This document shows, one piece after another, positions 10,576-18,241 of a DNA stretch of 64,000 nt. The DNA is from Paramesorhizobium leguminum (lineage in GTDB: Bacteria; Pseudomonadota; Alphaproteobacteria; Rhizobiales; Rhizobiaceae). The stretch's first letter is position 1. Each line of letters opens with the position of its first letter. Where the stretch lies: the NCBI RefSeq assembly GCF_003217235.1, contig NZ_QJTF01000004.1, positions 1-64,000 of the forward strand, in the 5' to 3' direction. Made by a program: the position numbers and the translations under genes. The notes beneath the pieces were generated by a model. The model saw only the letters and a list, made by a program, of their open reading frames with translations, was not told the DNA's origin and searched no databases.

Positions 10576-11726
10576 AGCCCGAACTCCTCAAGGATTGCCG
10601 CGCTATGCTCGCCGATCTTCGGCGCCGCGCGGGTGAAGCTTGGCCGCATGCCGTCGATCCGGAGCGGAGAACGCGTGGTGTGGATGGTGACATCGTCATC
10701 CCGCTTTACGGTTTGCAGCATGTCGAGAACCTTGAATCCGTCGCTGTCCATCAATTCATTCCAGTCGAGCACCTTGGCGCACCAGATATCGGCAGGCTCG
10801 AGAATGGCGAGCCATTCCTCCACCGTCTTCGTGGTGATTTTCGCCGCAATCTTCGCCTTGATCGCGTCGCGTTCGGAAAACCAACTCTTCGGATCGTCGC
10901 GATAAGGCGCTAGCTCGTCCATCTCCAAGAGATCGGCGAGCTTCGGGATCGGCGTCATTGCGATGGCAAGAAAGCCATCGGCGGCGGGATAGACGCCGTA
11001 GGGCGCCGAGAGGTAGGCATGGGCGCTTCTGAAATCGGAGCGTTTCGGCTTCCGCCTGCCATCGTTGAGGTGGGTGGTCAGCACCTCGAACTGCAGATCG
11101 ATCAACGCCTCCATCAGGCTCGTCTCGACATGGGCGCCCTTGCCGGTGATGCCGCGGCGGACCAGGGCGGCGAGGATGCCTTGCGCAGCCGCGGCGCCGG
11201 CCAGCATGTCGCCGAGGGGCAGACCAAAGGGCACCGGCCCCAGGCCCTCGTCACCGTTGAGCCACATCACGCCGGAGCGCGACTGCGCCAGGAGGTCCTG
11301 TCCCGGCCGCTTCACCCATGGCCCTTCCGCGCCATAGCCGCTGATCGACGCATAGACGAGGCGCGGATTGAACTGGCTGACGGATTTATAATCAAGACCG
11401 AGCCGCTCGATGACGCCGGGGCGGAAATTCTGGATGAGCACGTCGGCCTTTTGCAAGATCTTGCGCAGTCTCGCCAAATCCTCCGCGTTCTTCAAATCTA
11501 TCGCCAAGCTCTCCTTGGCCCGGTTGATGGCGTGGAAAATGGTGGAATCCCCGCCGATCTCGGTATCGCTCAAATAGAGCCGGCGCGAGAGATCGCCGCC
11601 ATCGGGCCGCTCGATCTTGATGACGCGCGCGCCCAGATCCATCAGTCGCAGCGAGCAGTATGGCCCGGAGAGGAACTGGCTCATGTCGACGATGAGTAGC
11701 CCCGCCAGCGGCAGGTCGTTTGTCAT
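10572..11726 (-). CDS. CaiB/BaiF family (class III) CoA-transferase
   Basis: The protein is about 384 residues from the chosen start and belongs to the formyl-CoA transferase/carnitine CoA-transferase family. It shows the N-terminal motif DMSQFLSGPYCSLRLMDLGARVIKIERPDGGD and the catalytic-aspartate region near NPRLVYASISGYG. These enzymes move CoA between organic acids. The ATG at 11726 is preferred because GGAGGAG lies 10 bases upstream; a longer in-frame start at 11771 would add 15 residues lacking family similarity. The gene is coupled to the following signal-less binding-protein homologue. Substrate unknown. Confidence 0.92.
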   Translation of the reverse strand: MTNDLPLAGLLIVDMSQFLSGPYCSLRLMDLGARVIKIERPDGGDLSRRLYLSDTEIGGDSTIFHAINRAKESLAIDLKNAEDLARLRKILQKADVLIQNFRPGVIERLGLDYKSVSQFNPRLVYASISGYGAEGPWVKRPGQDLLAQSRSGVMWLNGDEGLGPVPFGLPLGDMLAGAAAAQGILAALVRRGITGKGAHVETSLMEALIDLQFEVLTTHLNDGRRKPKRSDFRSAHAYLSAPYGVYPAADGFLAIAMTPIPKLADLLEMDELAPYRDDPKSWFSERDAIKAKIAAKITTKTVEEWLAILEPADIWCAKVLDWNELMDSDGFKVLDMLQTVKRDDDVTIHTTRSPLRIDGMRPSFTRAAPKIGEHSAAILEEFGL

Positions 11727-11792
11727 TGGATGGCTTCTCCTCCGATCCCCAATTATAAATAGTATTTTCACATATGAGTTTTGTTGGCAATA

Positions 11793-11819
11793 CCCCTACA
11801 TGATCCTGATCATGCGGGG
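11793..11819. other. Small hairpin upstream of CoA-transferase gene
   Basis: CCCC (11793-11796) pairs with GGGG (11816-11819) around the near-perfect palindrome CATGATC-CT-GATCATG. It lies between the CoA-transferase start and the stronger hairpin at 11827-11868. It could be a minor terminator or a regulatory site; nothing decides between these. Confidence 0.4.
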
Positions 11820-11826
11820 TTAGAAA

Positions 11827-11868
11827 CCAATGAGAGCGGCAAAGGGATGAATTTGCCGTTCTCATTGG
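11827..11868 (-). terminator. Strong hairpin, probable terminator of small exported gene
   Basis: A 17-bp stem (11827-11843 with 11852-11868, one G-T or A-C position) encloses an 8-base loop. On the minus strand the sequence continues TTTCTAA. It starts 18 bases after the stop of the small exported protein gene. The short T-run makes it a plausible rather than certain intrinsic terminator. Confidence 0.6.
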
Positions 11869-11886
11869 GAATTCGCAACGATTGGA

Positions 11887-12174
11887 TTAGTTTTGTCCGT
11901 TTCTCGGAGAGGCATCGCTAAAGCGCCGGGCGGCTGGATTGCCCACCGGGGCCTGGATATATTCATTCGGATTGTCGGACAAAGAAGGCGTTGAAACGCC
12001 GATATCGCTGGTCGCCGTATAGTCGGTTGCGGGCTCGACCGTGGTGTCGGCGTCGGTTTGCGCGGTAGGATAGTCCGGACCGTCGCTCGTATCTTCGAAA
12101 TAAGGGTTCTCGGCGAAAGCCACGCTGGCATTCAAAGCCAGGGCAGCAACGGTAAGAAGAAAAGTTTTCATCAT
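11887..12174 (-). CDS. Small acidic exported protein, unknown function
   Basis: The product is 95 residues (94 if the second ATG is used). The first 21 residues form a classic Sec signal peptide (MMKTFLLTVAALALNASVAFA, likely cleaved after AFA). The mature part is about 74 residues, rich in Asp, Thr, Pro and Ser with no cysteines, and looks disordered. I recognise no family. It is followed by a strong hairpin and preceded by a long AT-rich region, so it is probably a single-gene unit. The signal peptide and codon use support a real gene. Confidence 0.65.
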   Translation of the reverse strand: MMKTFLLTVAALALNASVAFAENPYFEDTSDGPDYPTAQTDADTTVEPATDYTATSDIGVSTPSLSDNPNEYIQAPVGNPAARRFSDASPRNGQN

Positions 12175-12673
12175 GCATATCCTTGAGTCTGCGACGGAAC
12201 CATTTCGCGTCGTCGGGCCGGGAAGGTGCCATGTATTCCTGAATAATAGGAAGTAAAAATAGCCTAAGTACTTGTATTTCTTGATGTTAAGTTAAGTAAA
12301 AAATGCCAGGTGACGTACAATAATATATAAATTGAATATAAATACTCAGCAGTATCGGGGTATTTTGGAATTGTCATTATTTATATTTATTTGAGCTGCA
12401 AAGTACGATGCGATTTTCTATTTTAATAAGATCGCTGCGGAATATAAGCTGCCTTACCTGCCGTTTCAGAACGGTTCAGGCCATTCTTGAGGGGGGAGCC
12501 AAAAATAGTCCGGCTCAGAATTTCCGTTTGGCTATGGCGTTCGGCCAAGAGAACCCCTAAATAGCAGGCTGGAGCATTGCGGTCAGGTTCAGTGCCTGAC
12601 ATCCGTATTTTACCGGAAACGAAAGCCATGGGACTCGTGTCCGCATGAATATTGCTATTGGGATGACTGGTTT
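12175..12673. other. Long AT-rich intergenic region upstream of dnaJ
   Basis: These 499 bases hold no convincing gene. The part around 12240-12430 is markedly AT-rich (runs such as AATAATATATAAATTG), unlike the GC-rich surroundings. The promoters of the small exported gene (minus) and of dnaJ (plus) must lie here. A 68-codon reading frame on the minus strand (12423-12629) has no recognisable motif and is not called. An unrecognised small RNA cannot be excluded. Confidence 0.6.
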
Positions 12674-13804
12674 ATGAAGGCTGACTATTACGAGACGCTC
12701 GGCGTACAGAAGGGTGCGGATGAAAAGGCCCTGAAAAGCGCGTTCCGCAAGCTTGCCATGCAGTTCCATCCGGACAAGAATCCCGGGGACCATGAGGCTG
12801 AACGCAAGTTCAAGGAAATCGGTGAGGCTTACGAGACGTTGAAGGACCCGCAAAAGCGGGCGGCCTATGACCGTTTCGGACATGCCGCTTTCGAGCATGG
12901 CGGCGGCGGCTTCGGCGCCCACGGTTTTGGCGCGGCCGGCGGTTTTGCCGATATTTTCGAGGATATTTTCGGCGAGATGATGGGCGGCGCGCGTCAGCGC
13001 CGTGGTTCGGGCCGCGAACGCGGCGGCGATCTTCGCTACAATATGGAAATCACGCTGGAGGAAGCTTATTCGGGCAAGACCGCGCAGATCCGGGTGCCGA
13101 CCTCCATCGTCTGCGAGGATTGTTCGGGGAACGGCGCGAAGCCCGGCACACAGCCCGCGACCTGTACGATGTGCGGCGGCGCGGGACGCGTACGCGCGGC
13201 GCAGGGATTCTTCTCGATCGAGCGGACTTGCCCGACGTGCAACGGGCGTGGCCAGATCATCAAGGACCCTTGCGGCAAATGTTCCGGCCAGGGCCGTGTC
13301 GTCCAGGAGCGCTCGCTTTCCGTCAACATACCAGCCGGAATCGAGGACGGTACACGCATCCGTCTCACCGGCGAGGGCGAGGCGGGAATGCGCGGCGGCC
13401 CAGCGGGTGATCTCTATATTTTCCTGTCCGTCAAACCGCATGAATTCTTCCAGCGCGATGGCGCCGATCTCTACTGCAAGGTACCGATCTCGATGACCAC
13501 GGCGTCGCTCGGCGGCCAGTTCGAGGTATCCACGCTCGATGGCACCCAGACCCGCGTGAAAATCCCCGAAGGCACGCAGAACGGCAAGCAGTTCCGCATG
13601 AAGGGCAAGGGAATGCCCGTCTTGCGCCAGCCGGCCATGGGCGATCTGTTCATCCAGATCGACATCGAGACCCCGCAGAACCTGACCCGCCGGCAGCGCG
13701 AGCTTCTGGAGGAATTCGAGAAAATATCCTCGAAAGAGAACAGCCCGCAATCGACAGGTTTCTTCTCCCGGATGAAGGAGTTCTTCGAGGGGATCAGCGA
13801 ATAG
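12674..13804 (+). CDS. dnaJ: Chaperone protein DnaJ (type I Hsp40)
   Basis: The 376-residue protein has all four domains of a type I DnaJ: a J domain with the HPD motif at residues 32-34, a Gly/Phe-rich linker (about 75-105), a zinc-binding region with four CxxCxGxG repeats starting near Cys147, Cys164, Cys186 and Cys200, and the C-terminal substrate-binding domain. It stimulates DnaK ATPase activity and delivers unfolded clients. It is monocistronic here, with 499 bases of AT-rich DNA upstream. A 43-bp palindrome begins at the last base of its stop codon. The separation from dnaK is unusual for this group. Confidence 0.98.
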   Translation: MKADYYETLGVQKGADEKALKSAFRKLAMQFHPDKNPGDHEAERKFKEIGEAYETLKDPQKRAAYDRFGHAAFEHGGGGFGAHGFGAAGGFADIFEDIFGEMMGGARQRRGSGRERGGDLRYNMEITLEEAYSGKTAQIRVPTSIVCEDCSGNGAKPGTQPATCTMCGGAGRVRAAQGFFSIERTCPTCNGRGQIIKDPCGKCSGQGRVVQERSLSVNIPAGIEDGTRIRLTGEGEAGMRGGPAGDLYIFLSVKPHEFFQRDGADLYCKVPISMTTASLGGQFEVSTLDGTQTRVKIPEGTQNGKQFRMKGKGMPVLRQPAMGDLFIQIDIETPQNLTRRQRELLEEFEKISSKENSPQSTGFFSRMKEFFEGISE

Positions 13805-13846
13805 CATGGTCCCAAAAAGTTGCAGACTTTTTGGATAAGGCTATGC
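13804..13846. repeat. Dispersed 43-bp palindrome, copy after dnaJ
   Basis: Outer arms GCATGGTC / GGCTATGC (degenerate here) flank the inner stem CCAAAAAGT / ACTTTTTGG around TGCAG. The first base is the last base of the dnaJ stop codon. The element lies between convergent dnaJ and udgX-like genes and could form a stem at the 3' end of either mRNA. Confidence 0.9.
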
Positions 13847-13850
13847 GGGA

Positions 13851-14483
13851 TTAGCCAAGAGCTTTTTCCTTCATCAGCGCTTTCACCTTGCGCATATCCT
13901 CAACGAAGCGCCGGCGTTCGGCGTGCCTGTCCATGGGGTCGGGGATTCGCAGCAGATAGGAGGGATGGACGGTGACCAGGACCGGCCAGCCTTTGTCGCT
14001 CTGCATGGTTGCGCCACGGAATTTCATGATGGGCACCGGCTTTCCCACCAGCGCTCGCGCCGCGGTGGCGCCGAGCGCGACAGTTACGGCTGGCTGGATT
14101 AGCGCCAGTTCCTGATCGAGCCACCAGCGGCAGGCGCTGATTTCGCCGGCATTGGGCTTGGAATGAATACGACGCTTCCCGCGCAACTGAAACTTGAAAT
14201 GCTTCACCGCGTTGGTGACATAGGTTTTCTTCCGTTCAATGCCCACTTCTTCAAGGATAGCATCGAACAGCCGGCCAGCCGGCCCGACGAAAGGCCGTCC
14301 TTCGATGTCTTCCCTGTCGCCCGGCTGCTCCGCGACAAACATCACGGACGCTTCGTTACTCCCTTCACCGAATACGGTCTGGGTGGCATGTCTGTAGAGA
14401 TCGCAGCGGGTGCAGCTTTCCGCCTCTTCCCGTATCTCGTCCAGGGTGGCAAGCCTGACCTCTGTCGCAACATCTGAAACCAT
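13851..14483 (-). CDS. UdgX-type uracil-DNA glycosylase / uracil-DNA cross-linking protein
   Basis: The 210-residue protein belongs to the family 4-like uracil-DNA glycosylase group. Motif A reads AEQPGDREDIEGRPFVGPAG (about residues 51-70), and TVHPSYLLR (about 171-179) is the second catalytic motif. Between them is KRRIH (103-107), the insertion that defines UdgX; its histidine (His107 here) corresponds to the residue reported to form a covalent bond with uracil-containing DNA in the mycobacterial enzyme. Iron-sulphur ligands are suggested by Cys24, Cys27 and Cys118; His95 (NAVKH) occupies the place of a family 4 cysteine. It is convergent with dnaJ. A DNA repair or uracil-sensing role is inferred. 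Confidence 0.88.
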   Translation of the reverse strand: MVSDVATEVRLATLDEIREEAESCTRCDLYRHATQTVFGEGSNEASVMFVAEQPGDREDIEGRPFVGPAGRLFDAILEEVGIERKKTYVTNAVKHFKFQLRGKRRIHSKPNAGEISACRWWLDQELALIQPAVTVALGATAARALVGKPVPIMKFRGATMQSDKGWPVLVTVHPSYLLRIPDPMDRHAERRRFVEDMRKVKALMKEKALG

Positions 14484-14664
14484 GATAAACCTCGGTAACC
14501 CTCAAGCGGCGCGAAGCCAAAAGGTTCCGAACTGCTGGTAAAAGCTTAGCGGCTTTCCACCTTCCGAATAGAACTGCTCCGTCGGAGTTGCTCCCATGAG
14601 GCTTTGCTTTTGTCGTGCAATGCGTCATAAATCTTGCCCATAACGACATCCGGGAGAGGACGCC

Positions 14665-15264
14665 ATGGCGGGACCGTTTGCCAAGAAGCTTGCCGAGAAG
14701 TTCGATGAGGAGATCCGTTTCTTCAAGGGCTGGATTGATGGTCCCAAGGCCGTCGGCGCGATCCTGCCGACAAGTTCCGTCACCGCGCGGCGCATGGCGA
14801 GTGTCGTCAATCCCCATTCCGGTCTGCCCGTTCTTGAACTGGGACCGGGAACAGGGGTCATCACCCGGGCGATCCTTCAGCGCGGCGTGAAGCCGGAAAG
14901 CCTTTATTGCGTGGAGTATTCGGAAGATTTCGCCCGCCGCCTGTGTGCGGACTTGCCGGATATCAATATTATCCAGGGCGATGCCTTCGATCTTGACAGC
15001 ACGCTCGGCAACCATAGGGACGTTGTGTTCGATAGCGTGATCTGCGCCGTGCCGCTTTTGAATTTCCCGCTTGAGAAGCGGTTGGCGCTTCTGGAAGACC
15101 TTCTTCGCCGAATTCCCGAAGGTCGCCCGGTGATGCAGATCACCTATAGCCCGCTTCCGGCAATACCGGCGGGACGGGGAAAATATGTCGTCGAGCCCTA
15201 TGATTTCGTTATCCGCAACGTTCCGCCTGCGCGGCTGTGGGTTTATAAACGCGGCCACAGCTGA
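14665..15264 (+). CDS. pmtA: Phosphatidylethanolamine N-methyltransferase (rhizobial PmtA type)
   Basis: The 199-residue SAM-dependent methyltransferase has motif I LELGPGTGVITRAIL (about residues 57-71) and the acidic residue of motif II (CVEYSEDFA). The N-terminal segment FFKGWIDGPKAVGAILPTS matches the Sinorhizobium/Rhodobacter-type enzymes that methylate phosphatidylethanolamine to phosphatidylcholine at the inner membrane. GGGAGAGG lies before the ATG. Its place between the dnaJ region and pyrF fits other Rhizobiales. The gene is followed 24 bases later by a phosphatase gene, probably in the same transcript. Confidence 0.9.
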   Translation: MAGPFAKKLAEKFDEEIRFFKGWIDGPKAVGAILPTSSVTARRMASVVNPHSGLPVLELGPGTGVITRAILQRGVKPESLYCVEYSEDFARRLCADLPDINIIQGDAFDLDSTLGNHRDVVFDSVICAVPLLNFPLEKRLALLEDLLRRIPEGRPVMQITYSPLPAIPAGRGKYVVEPYDFVIRNVPPARLWVYKRGHS

Positions 15265-15288
15265 TCCTGCTTCTCGTGAGGCTCCGTG

Positions 15289-15954
15289 ATGCGTGGCTAT
15301 TACATCACCCATCCCCAGATCGTCATGGACCCGGCCCTCCCCGTCCCGCAATGGGGTTTGTCCGGGACGGGGAGGGCGCGGCTTGAGGCCATATGCGACA
15401 GAGCGTGGGTGCTTTCGCTTACGCGGATTTTCTCCAGCGACGAGAAGAAGGCTGTCGAGACCGCGGAGATTTTGGCCGGCTGCTCCGGCTGCCCGATAGA
15501 GATCAATGCCAGGATGGGCGAAAACGACCGCTCGTCTACCGGCTTCCTGCCGCCGCATGAATTCGAAAAGGCCGCCGGCCGGTTCTTTGCTGAACCTGAA
15601 TTGAGCTTCCGTGGATGGGAGCGGGCGGTGGACGCCCAGTCCCGCATTGTTGGCGCGGTCAATTCCGCGCTTGCCCGTTATCCCTTGGGTGGACCGGTGG
15701 CTTTTGTCGGCCATGGTGGCGTCGGTACGCTCCTGAAGTGCCATCTCGCCGGTAATCCGATCACGCGCGATCGCGACCAGCCGCCCGGCGGTGGAAATAT
15801 CTTCGCCTTCCGGCTTTCCGACCGGGCGCTGTTGTGCGATTGGGAGCCTATGGAGCAAATCCAGGAAAAGTGCGAAGCGGTTTTCCCGGGAAAAACAGGA
15901 ACTGTTTTCCCAGCGGATTTGCGCAATAACGAACCTAAAGACAATCAGCGGTGA
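15289..15954 (+). CDS. Histidine phosphatase family protein with palindrome-derived C-terminus
   Basis: The protein is about 221 residues. It has features of the phosphoglycerate-mutase-like histidine phosphatase superfamily: [11 protein letters not shown], a [15 protein letters not shown] helix and the late catalytic histidine in [13 protein letters not shown]. The usual N-terminal RHG motif is replaced by THPQ (YYITHPQ), so the catalytic histidine context is atypical and activity is uncertain. The ATG at 15289 is preferred over the in-frame GTG just before it. Roughly the last 35 residues are encoded across a palindromic repeat that also occurs inside otsB. The substrate is unknown. Confidence 0.82.
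   Translation: MRGYYITHPQIVMDPALPVPQWGLSGTGRARLEAICDRAWVLSLTRIFSSDEKKAVETAEILAGCSGCPIEINARMGENDRSSTGFLPPHEFEKAAGRFFAEPELSFRGWERAVDAQSRIVGAVNSALARYPLGGPVAFVGHGGVGTLLKCHLAGNPITRDRDQPPGGGNIFAFRLSDRALLCDWEPMEQIQEKCEAVFPGKTGTVFPADLRNNEPKDNQR
15855..15922. repeat. Second palindromic element family, copy inside phosphatase gene
   Basis: Outer arms GCAAATCC (15855) and GGATTTGC (15915-15922) flank inner sequence CAGGAAAAGTGCGAAGCGG and TTTTCC. The same element, shorter, lies at 42952-42995 within otsB. Both copies are read in the frame that gives QEKCEA-F, so the element adds peptide without a stop codon. Confidence 0.8.
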
Positions 15955-15959
15955 TTTTC

Positions 15960-16661
15960 ATGGATGAGAATGCAGTGCGCGACCGGCTGATCGTCGGCCT
16001 CGATGTGCCGACGGTGAAGGAAGCCGAAGCCGTGGTTGCCGCTCTGGGCGACACGGTGAGCTTCTACAAAATCGGCTACCAGCTCGCCTTTGCGGGCGGC
16101 CTCGATTTTGCCGGCGAACTCGTCCGGTCGGGCAAAAAAGTCTTTCTCGACATGAAGCTGCTCGATATCGACAACACCGTCGCCAAGGGCGTCGAGAACA
16201 TCGCGGGGATGGGGGTCTCCATGCTGACGCTGCACGCCTACCCCAAGGCGATGCGCGCCGCCGTCGAAGCCGCGAAGGGCTCCGATCTCTGCCTGCTCGG
16301 CGTCACGGTGCTGACTTCCATGGATGGCGCCGATCTTGCCGAGGCCGGTTATAGGGACGACCCGCAGACGCTGGTCCTGAGGCGCGCCAAACAGGCCCGC
16401 GATGCCGGCATGGGTGGCATCGTCTGCGCGGCGACCGAAGCTGCCGCCGTGCGCGCCGTCATCGGCCCCGATATGGCGGTCGTGACCCCCGGCATCCGCC
16501 CTGTCGGGGCCGATAAGGGGGACCAGAAGCGGGTCATGACCCCGGGACAAGCGTTGCAGGCCGGGGCAAGTCACCTCGTCGTCGCACGTCCCATCGTGGC
16601 GGCCCCGGACAGGCAAGCCGCCGCCCGCGCCATACTGACGGAGATGATGACGGCGGTTTAA
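15960..16661 (+). CDS. pyrF: Orotidine 5'-phosphate decarboxylase
   Basis: The protein is 233 residues from the ATG at 15960; a GTG at 15951, overlapping the phosphatase stop, would add three. It catalyses the last step of UMP synthesis in the cytosol. The signature [15 protein letters not shown] holds the catalytic Asp-Lys-x-x-Asp group, preceded by the phosphate-site lysine in YKIGYQL. The C-terminal phosphate loop reads [21 protein letters not shown]. Its stop overlaps the convergent lactonase-like gene by 4 bases. It is probably in one transcript with pmtA and the phosphatase gene. Confidence 0.97.
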   Translation: MDENAVRDRLIVGLDVPTVKEAEAVVAALGDTVSFYKIGYQLAFAGGLDFAGELVRSGKKVFLDMKLLDIDNTVAKGVENIAGMGVSMLTLHAYPKAMRAAVEAAKGSDLCLLGVTVLTSMDGADLAEAGYRDDPQTLVLRRAKQARDAGMGGIVCAATEAAAVRAVIGPDMAVVTPGIRPVGADKGDQKRVMTPGQALQAGASHLVVARPIVAAPDRQAAARAILTEMMTAV

Positions 16662-17527
16662 AGCCTTACAGGCGGATCGAACACACCCTTTACGGCGATA
16701 TCAAGAAGCAGCGGTCGTCCAGCATTCGGGTCGGCGGCGCGCTCGCTTTCGCTCATGCCTTCATAAGCGGTGGTGACGAGAAGCCGGTCGGCATTGGGGC
16801 CGACGAAGGCTGGGCAGGAGGGCTGTCGTGTAGGCACGGCAACGGAGCGGATCAGCTTGCCTTCCTGGGAATAGGCGTGCACTGCGCCCGCACTCCAGCA
16901 AGCATTCCATAGAACGCCGTCCGCATCCACTACCGACCCGTCTATCCCGCCCTCTTCCGTACGATGATGGAAGATGGCCTTTGCGCCAACCGGCAATCCG
17001 GTTTCCGGGTCCGTTTCGACGCGCCACAGGATATTCTTGTCGGTATCGGCGAAATAAGCGATCCGCCCGTTTGGCGAGAAAGAAATCGAATTGGTGATGG
17101 TGATGCCGGTGAAAAGCCGGCGCACTTCGCCCTCGCGATACCACCAGATCGAGCCGGCACCCTCTTCGGCTTTTTTGCCCATGGTGCCCAGCCAGAACGC
17201 GCCGGAGGGATGCACACGGGCATCGTTGGAACGGGTGGCCAGATTGTCGGCTTCAATGGCCTTGTGCAGCGTCAGCGCGCCGCTTTTGCGGTCGCGGATG
17301 TAGAGGCCGTTTTCGGTCCAGACGAGTTGGCGCCCGGCGTCGATGACGGCAAGCGCGCTCGCCTTCATGCCAAGATCTTGCACCTTGGTCTCGCCATCCG
17401 GCCAGCTTTTTTCCAGAAGCTGTCCCGCCAGGATGTTGAACCACCAGACGGTGCCGGTCAGAGGATTGTAGCCCGGCCCTTCGCCAAGCTCGCAGACGAA
17501 GTCGGAAAAGACGGTGGCGTTCGTCAT
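16658..17527 (-). CDS. SMP-30/gluconolactonase-like sugar lactonase
   Basis: The 289-residue protein is a six-bladed beta-propeller of the SMP-30/regucalcin/gluconolactonase family. Recognisable family elements are [19 protein letters not shown] (start), [38 protein letters not shown], and [16 protein letters not shown] with the metal-binding Asn/Asp residues. Such enzymes hydrolyse aldonolactones to aldonic acids. It is the last gene of an operon with a dehydrogenase, a 2-keto-3-deoxygalactonate kinase and an aldolase, so galactono-lactone is the most likely substrate. Its start overlaps the aldolase stop by 4 bases. Confidence 0.9.
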   Translation of the reverse strand: MTNATVFSDFVCELGEGPGYNPLTGTVWWFNILAGQLLEKSWPDGETKVQDLGMKASALAVIDAGRQLVWTENGLYIRDRKSGALTLHKAIEADNLATRSNDARVHPSGAFWLGTMGKKAEEGAGSIWWYREGEVRRLFTGITITNSISFSPNGRIAYFADTDKNILWRVETDPETGLPVGAKAIFHHRTEEGGIDGSVVDADGVLWNACWSAGAVHAYSQEGKLIRSVAVPTRQPSCPAFVGPNADRLLVTTAYEGMSESERAADPNAGRPLLLDIAVKGVFDPPVRL

Positions 17528-18168
17528 GCGTAGGTCTTTCCATAGAAGACCGAATCGTAACCGGAGATCGCCATCCAGGCCCGCTCCGCCACATCGGATG
17601 TCGTCATGCCGGGCTTATAGAGGCTGGAGCCGAGACCGAAGGTGCGGATGCCCACATCCGCATAGGCTGCGAACTCGCCTTCGGTGACGCCGCCCACCGC
17701 GCCGATGACCGTGCCCTTCGGTAGAATGGTGCTGATCGCCTTGATGCCGTTGGGTCCCAGTACGCTGGCTGGGAAAAATTTCAGCCCCGATGCCCCGGCT
17801 TTCAGCGCCGCAAGCGCTTCCGTCGGCGTTAAGACGCCGGGCATCGTCACCATGCCAGCTGTCGAGGCGGCGGCGATGACACCCGCATCGACATTGGGGC
17901 TCACCATCAGCCGGCCACCCGCGTCGTTGAGCCTGATGACGTCGGCTTGCTCGAGTACGGTGCCTGCCCCCACCAGCACATGCGCCGGCAGCGCCTTCGC
18001 CATCATCTCGATGGAGCGGAAGGCATCCGGCGAATTGAGCGGCACCTCGATGGCCTCGAAACCCGCCTCGACCAGCGCATGGCCGATAGCTAGAGCCTCT
18101 TCCGGTTTGATCCCGCGCAATATGGCGATGAGATCGCGCTTGAATTTCGGCCAGGCGACAGTGGTCAT
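17524..18168 (-). CDS. dgoA: 2-dehydro-3-deoxy-6-phosphogalactonate aldolase
   Basis: The 214-residue class I aldolase of the KDPG/KDPGal family splits 2-keto-3-deoxy-6-phosphogalactonate into pyruvate and glyceraldehyde 3-phosphate. The Schiff-base lysine lies in GASGLKFFPAS; the catalytic glutamate is in the N-terminal part near GFEAIEVPLNSPDA, and the phosphate loop near IGAVGGVTEGEF. The VPLNSP segment is as in the galactonate-pathway (DgoA) subgroup rather than Eda. It sits between dgoK and the lactonase-like gene. A palindromic repeat lies upstream, between it and dgoK. Confidence 0.94.
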   Translation of the reverse strand: MTTVAWPKFKRDLIAILRGIKPEEALAIGHALVEAGFEAIEVPLNSPDAFRSIEMMAKALPAHVLVGAGTVLEQADVIRLNDAGGRLMVSPNVDAGVIAAASTAGMVTMPGVLTPTEALAALKAGASGLKFFPASVLGPNGIKAISTILPKGTVIGAVGGVTEGEFAAYADVGIRTFGLGSSLYKPGMTTSDVAERAWMAISGYDSVFYGKTYA

Positions 18169-18196
18169 GACATTATCTCCCTATGAGGCGTTCGGA

Positions 18197-18239
18197 GCAT
18201 GGTCCCGAAAAGTTGCAGACTTTTCGGATAAGATCATGC
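18197..18239. repeat. Dispersed 43-bp palindrome, copy between dgoK and dgoA
   Basis: Inner stem CCGAAAAGT / ACTTTTCGG around TGCAG, with outer arms GCATGGTC / GATCATGC. It ends 2 bases before the dgoK stop codon (reading minus, it follows the stop at once). It could affect mRNA stability between the two cistrons. Confidence 0.9.
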
Positions 18240-18241
18240 CG

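Noticed and set aside
12423-12629. 68-codon minus-strand frame before dnaJ
   Set aside because: No ribosome site, motif or family is seen, and it overlaps the expected dnaJ promoter region.
12557-13807. 416-codon minus-strand open frame
   Set aside because: It is the complement of dnaJ, which has all its domains and zinc motifs.
14365-15858. 497-codon minus-strand open frame
   Set aside because: It is antisense to pmtA and the histidine phosphatase gene and has no recognisable domain.
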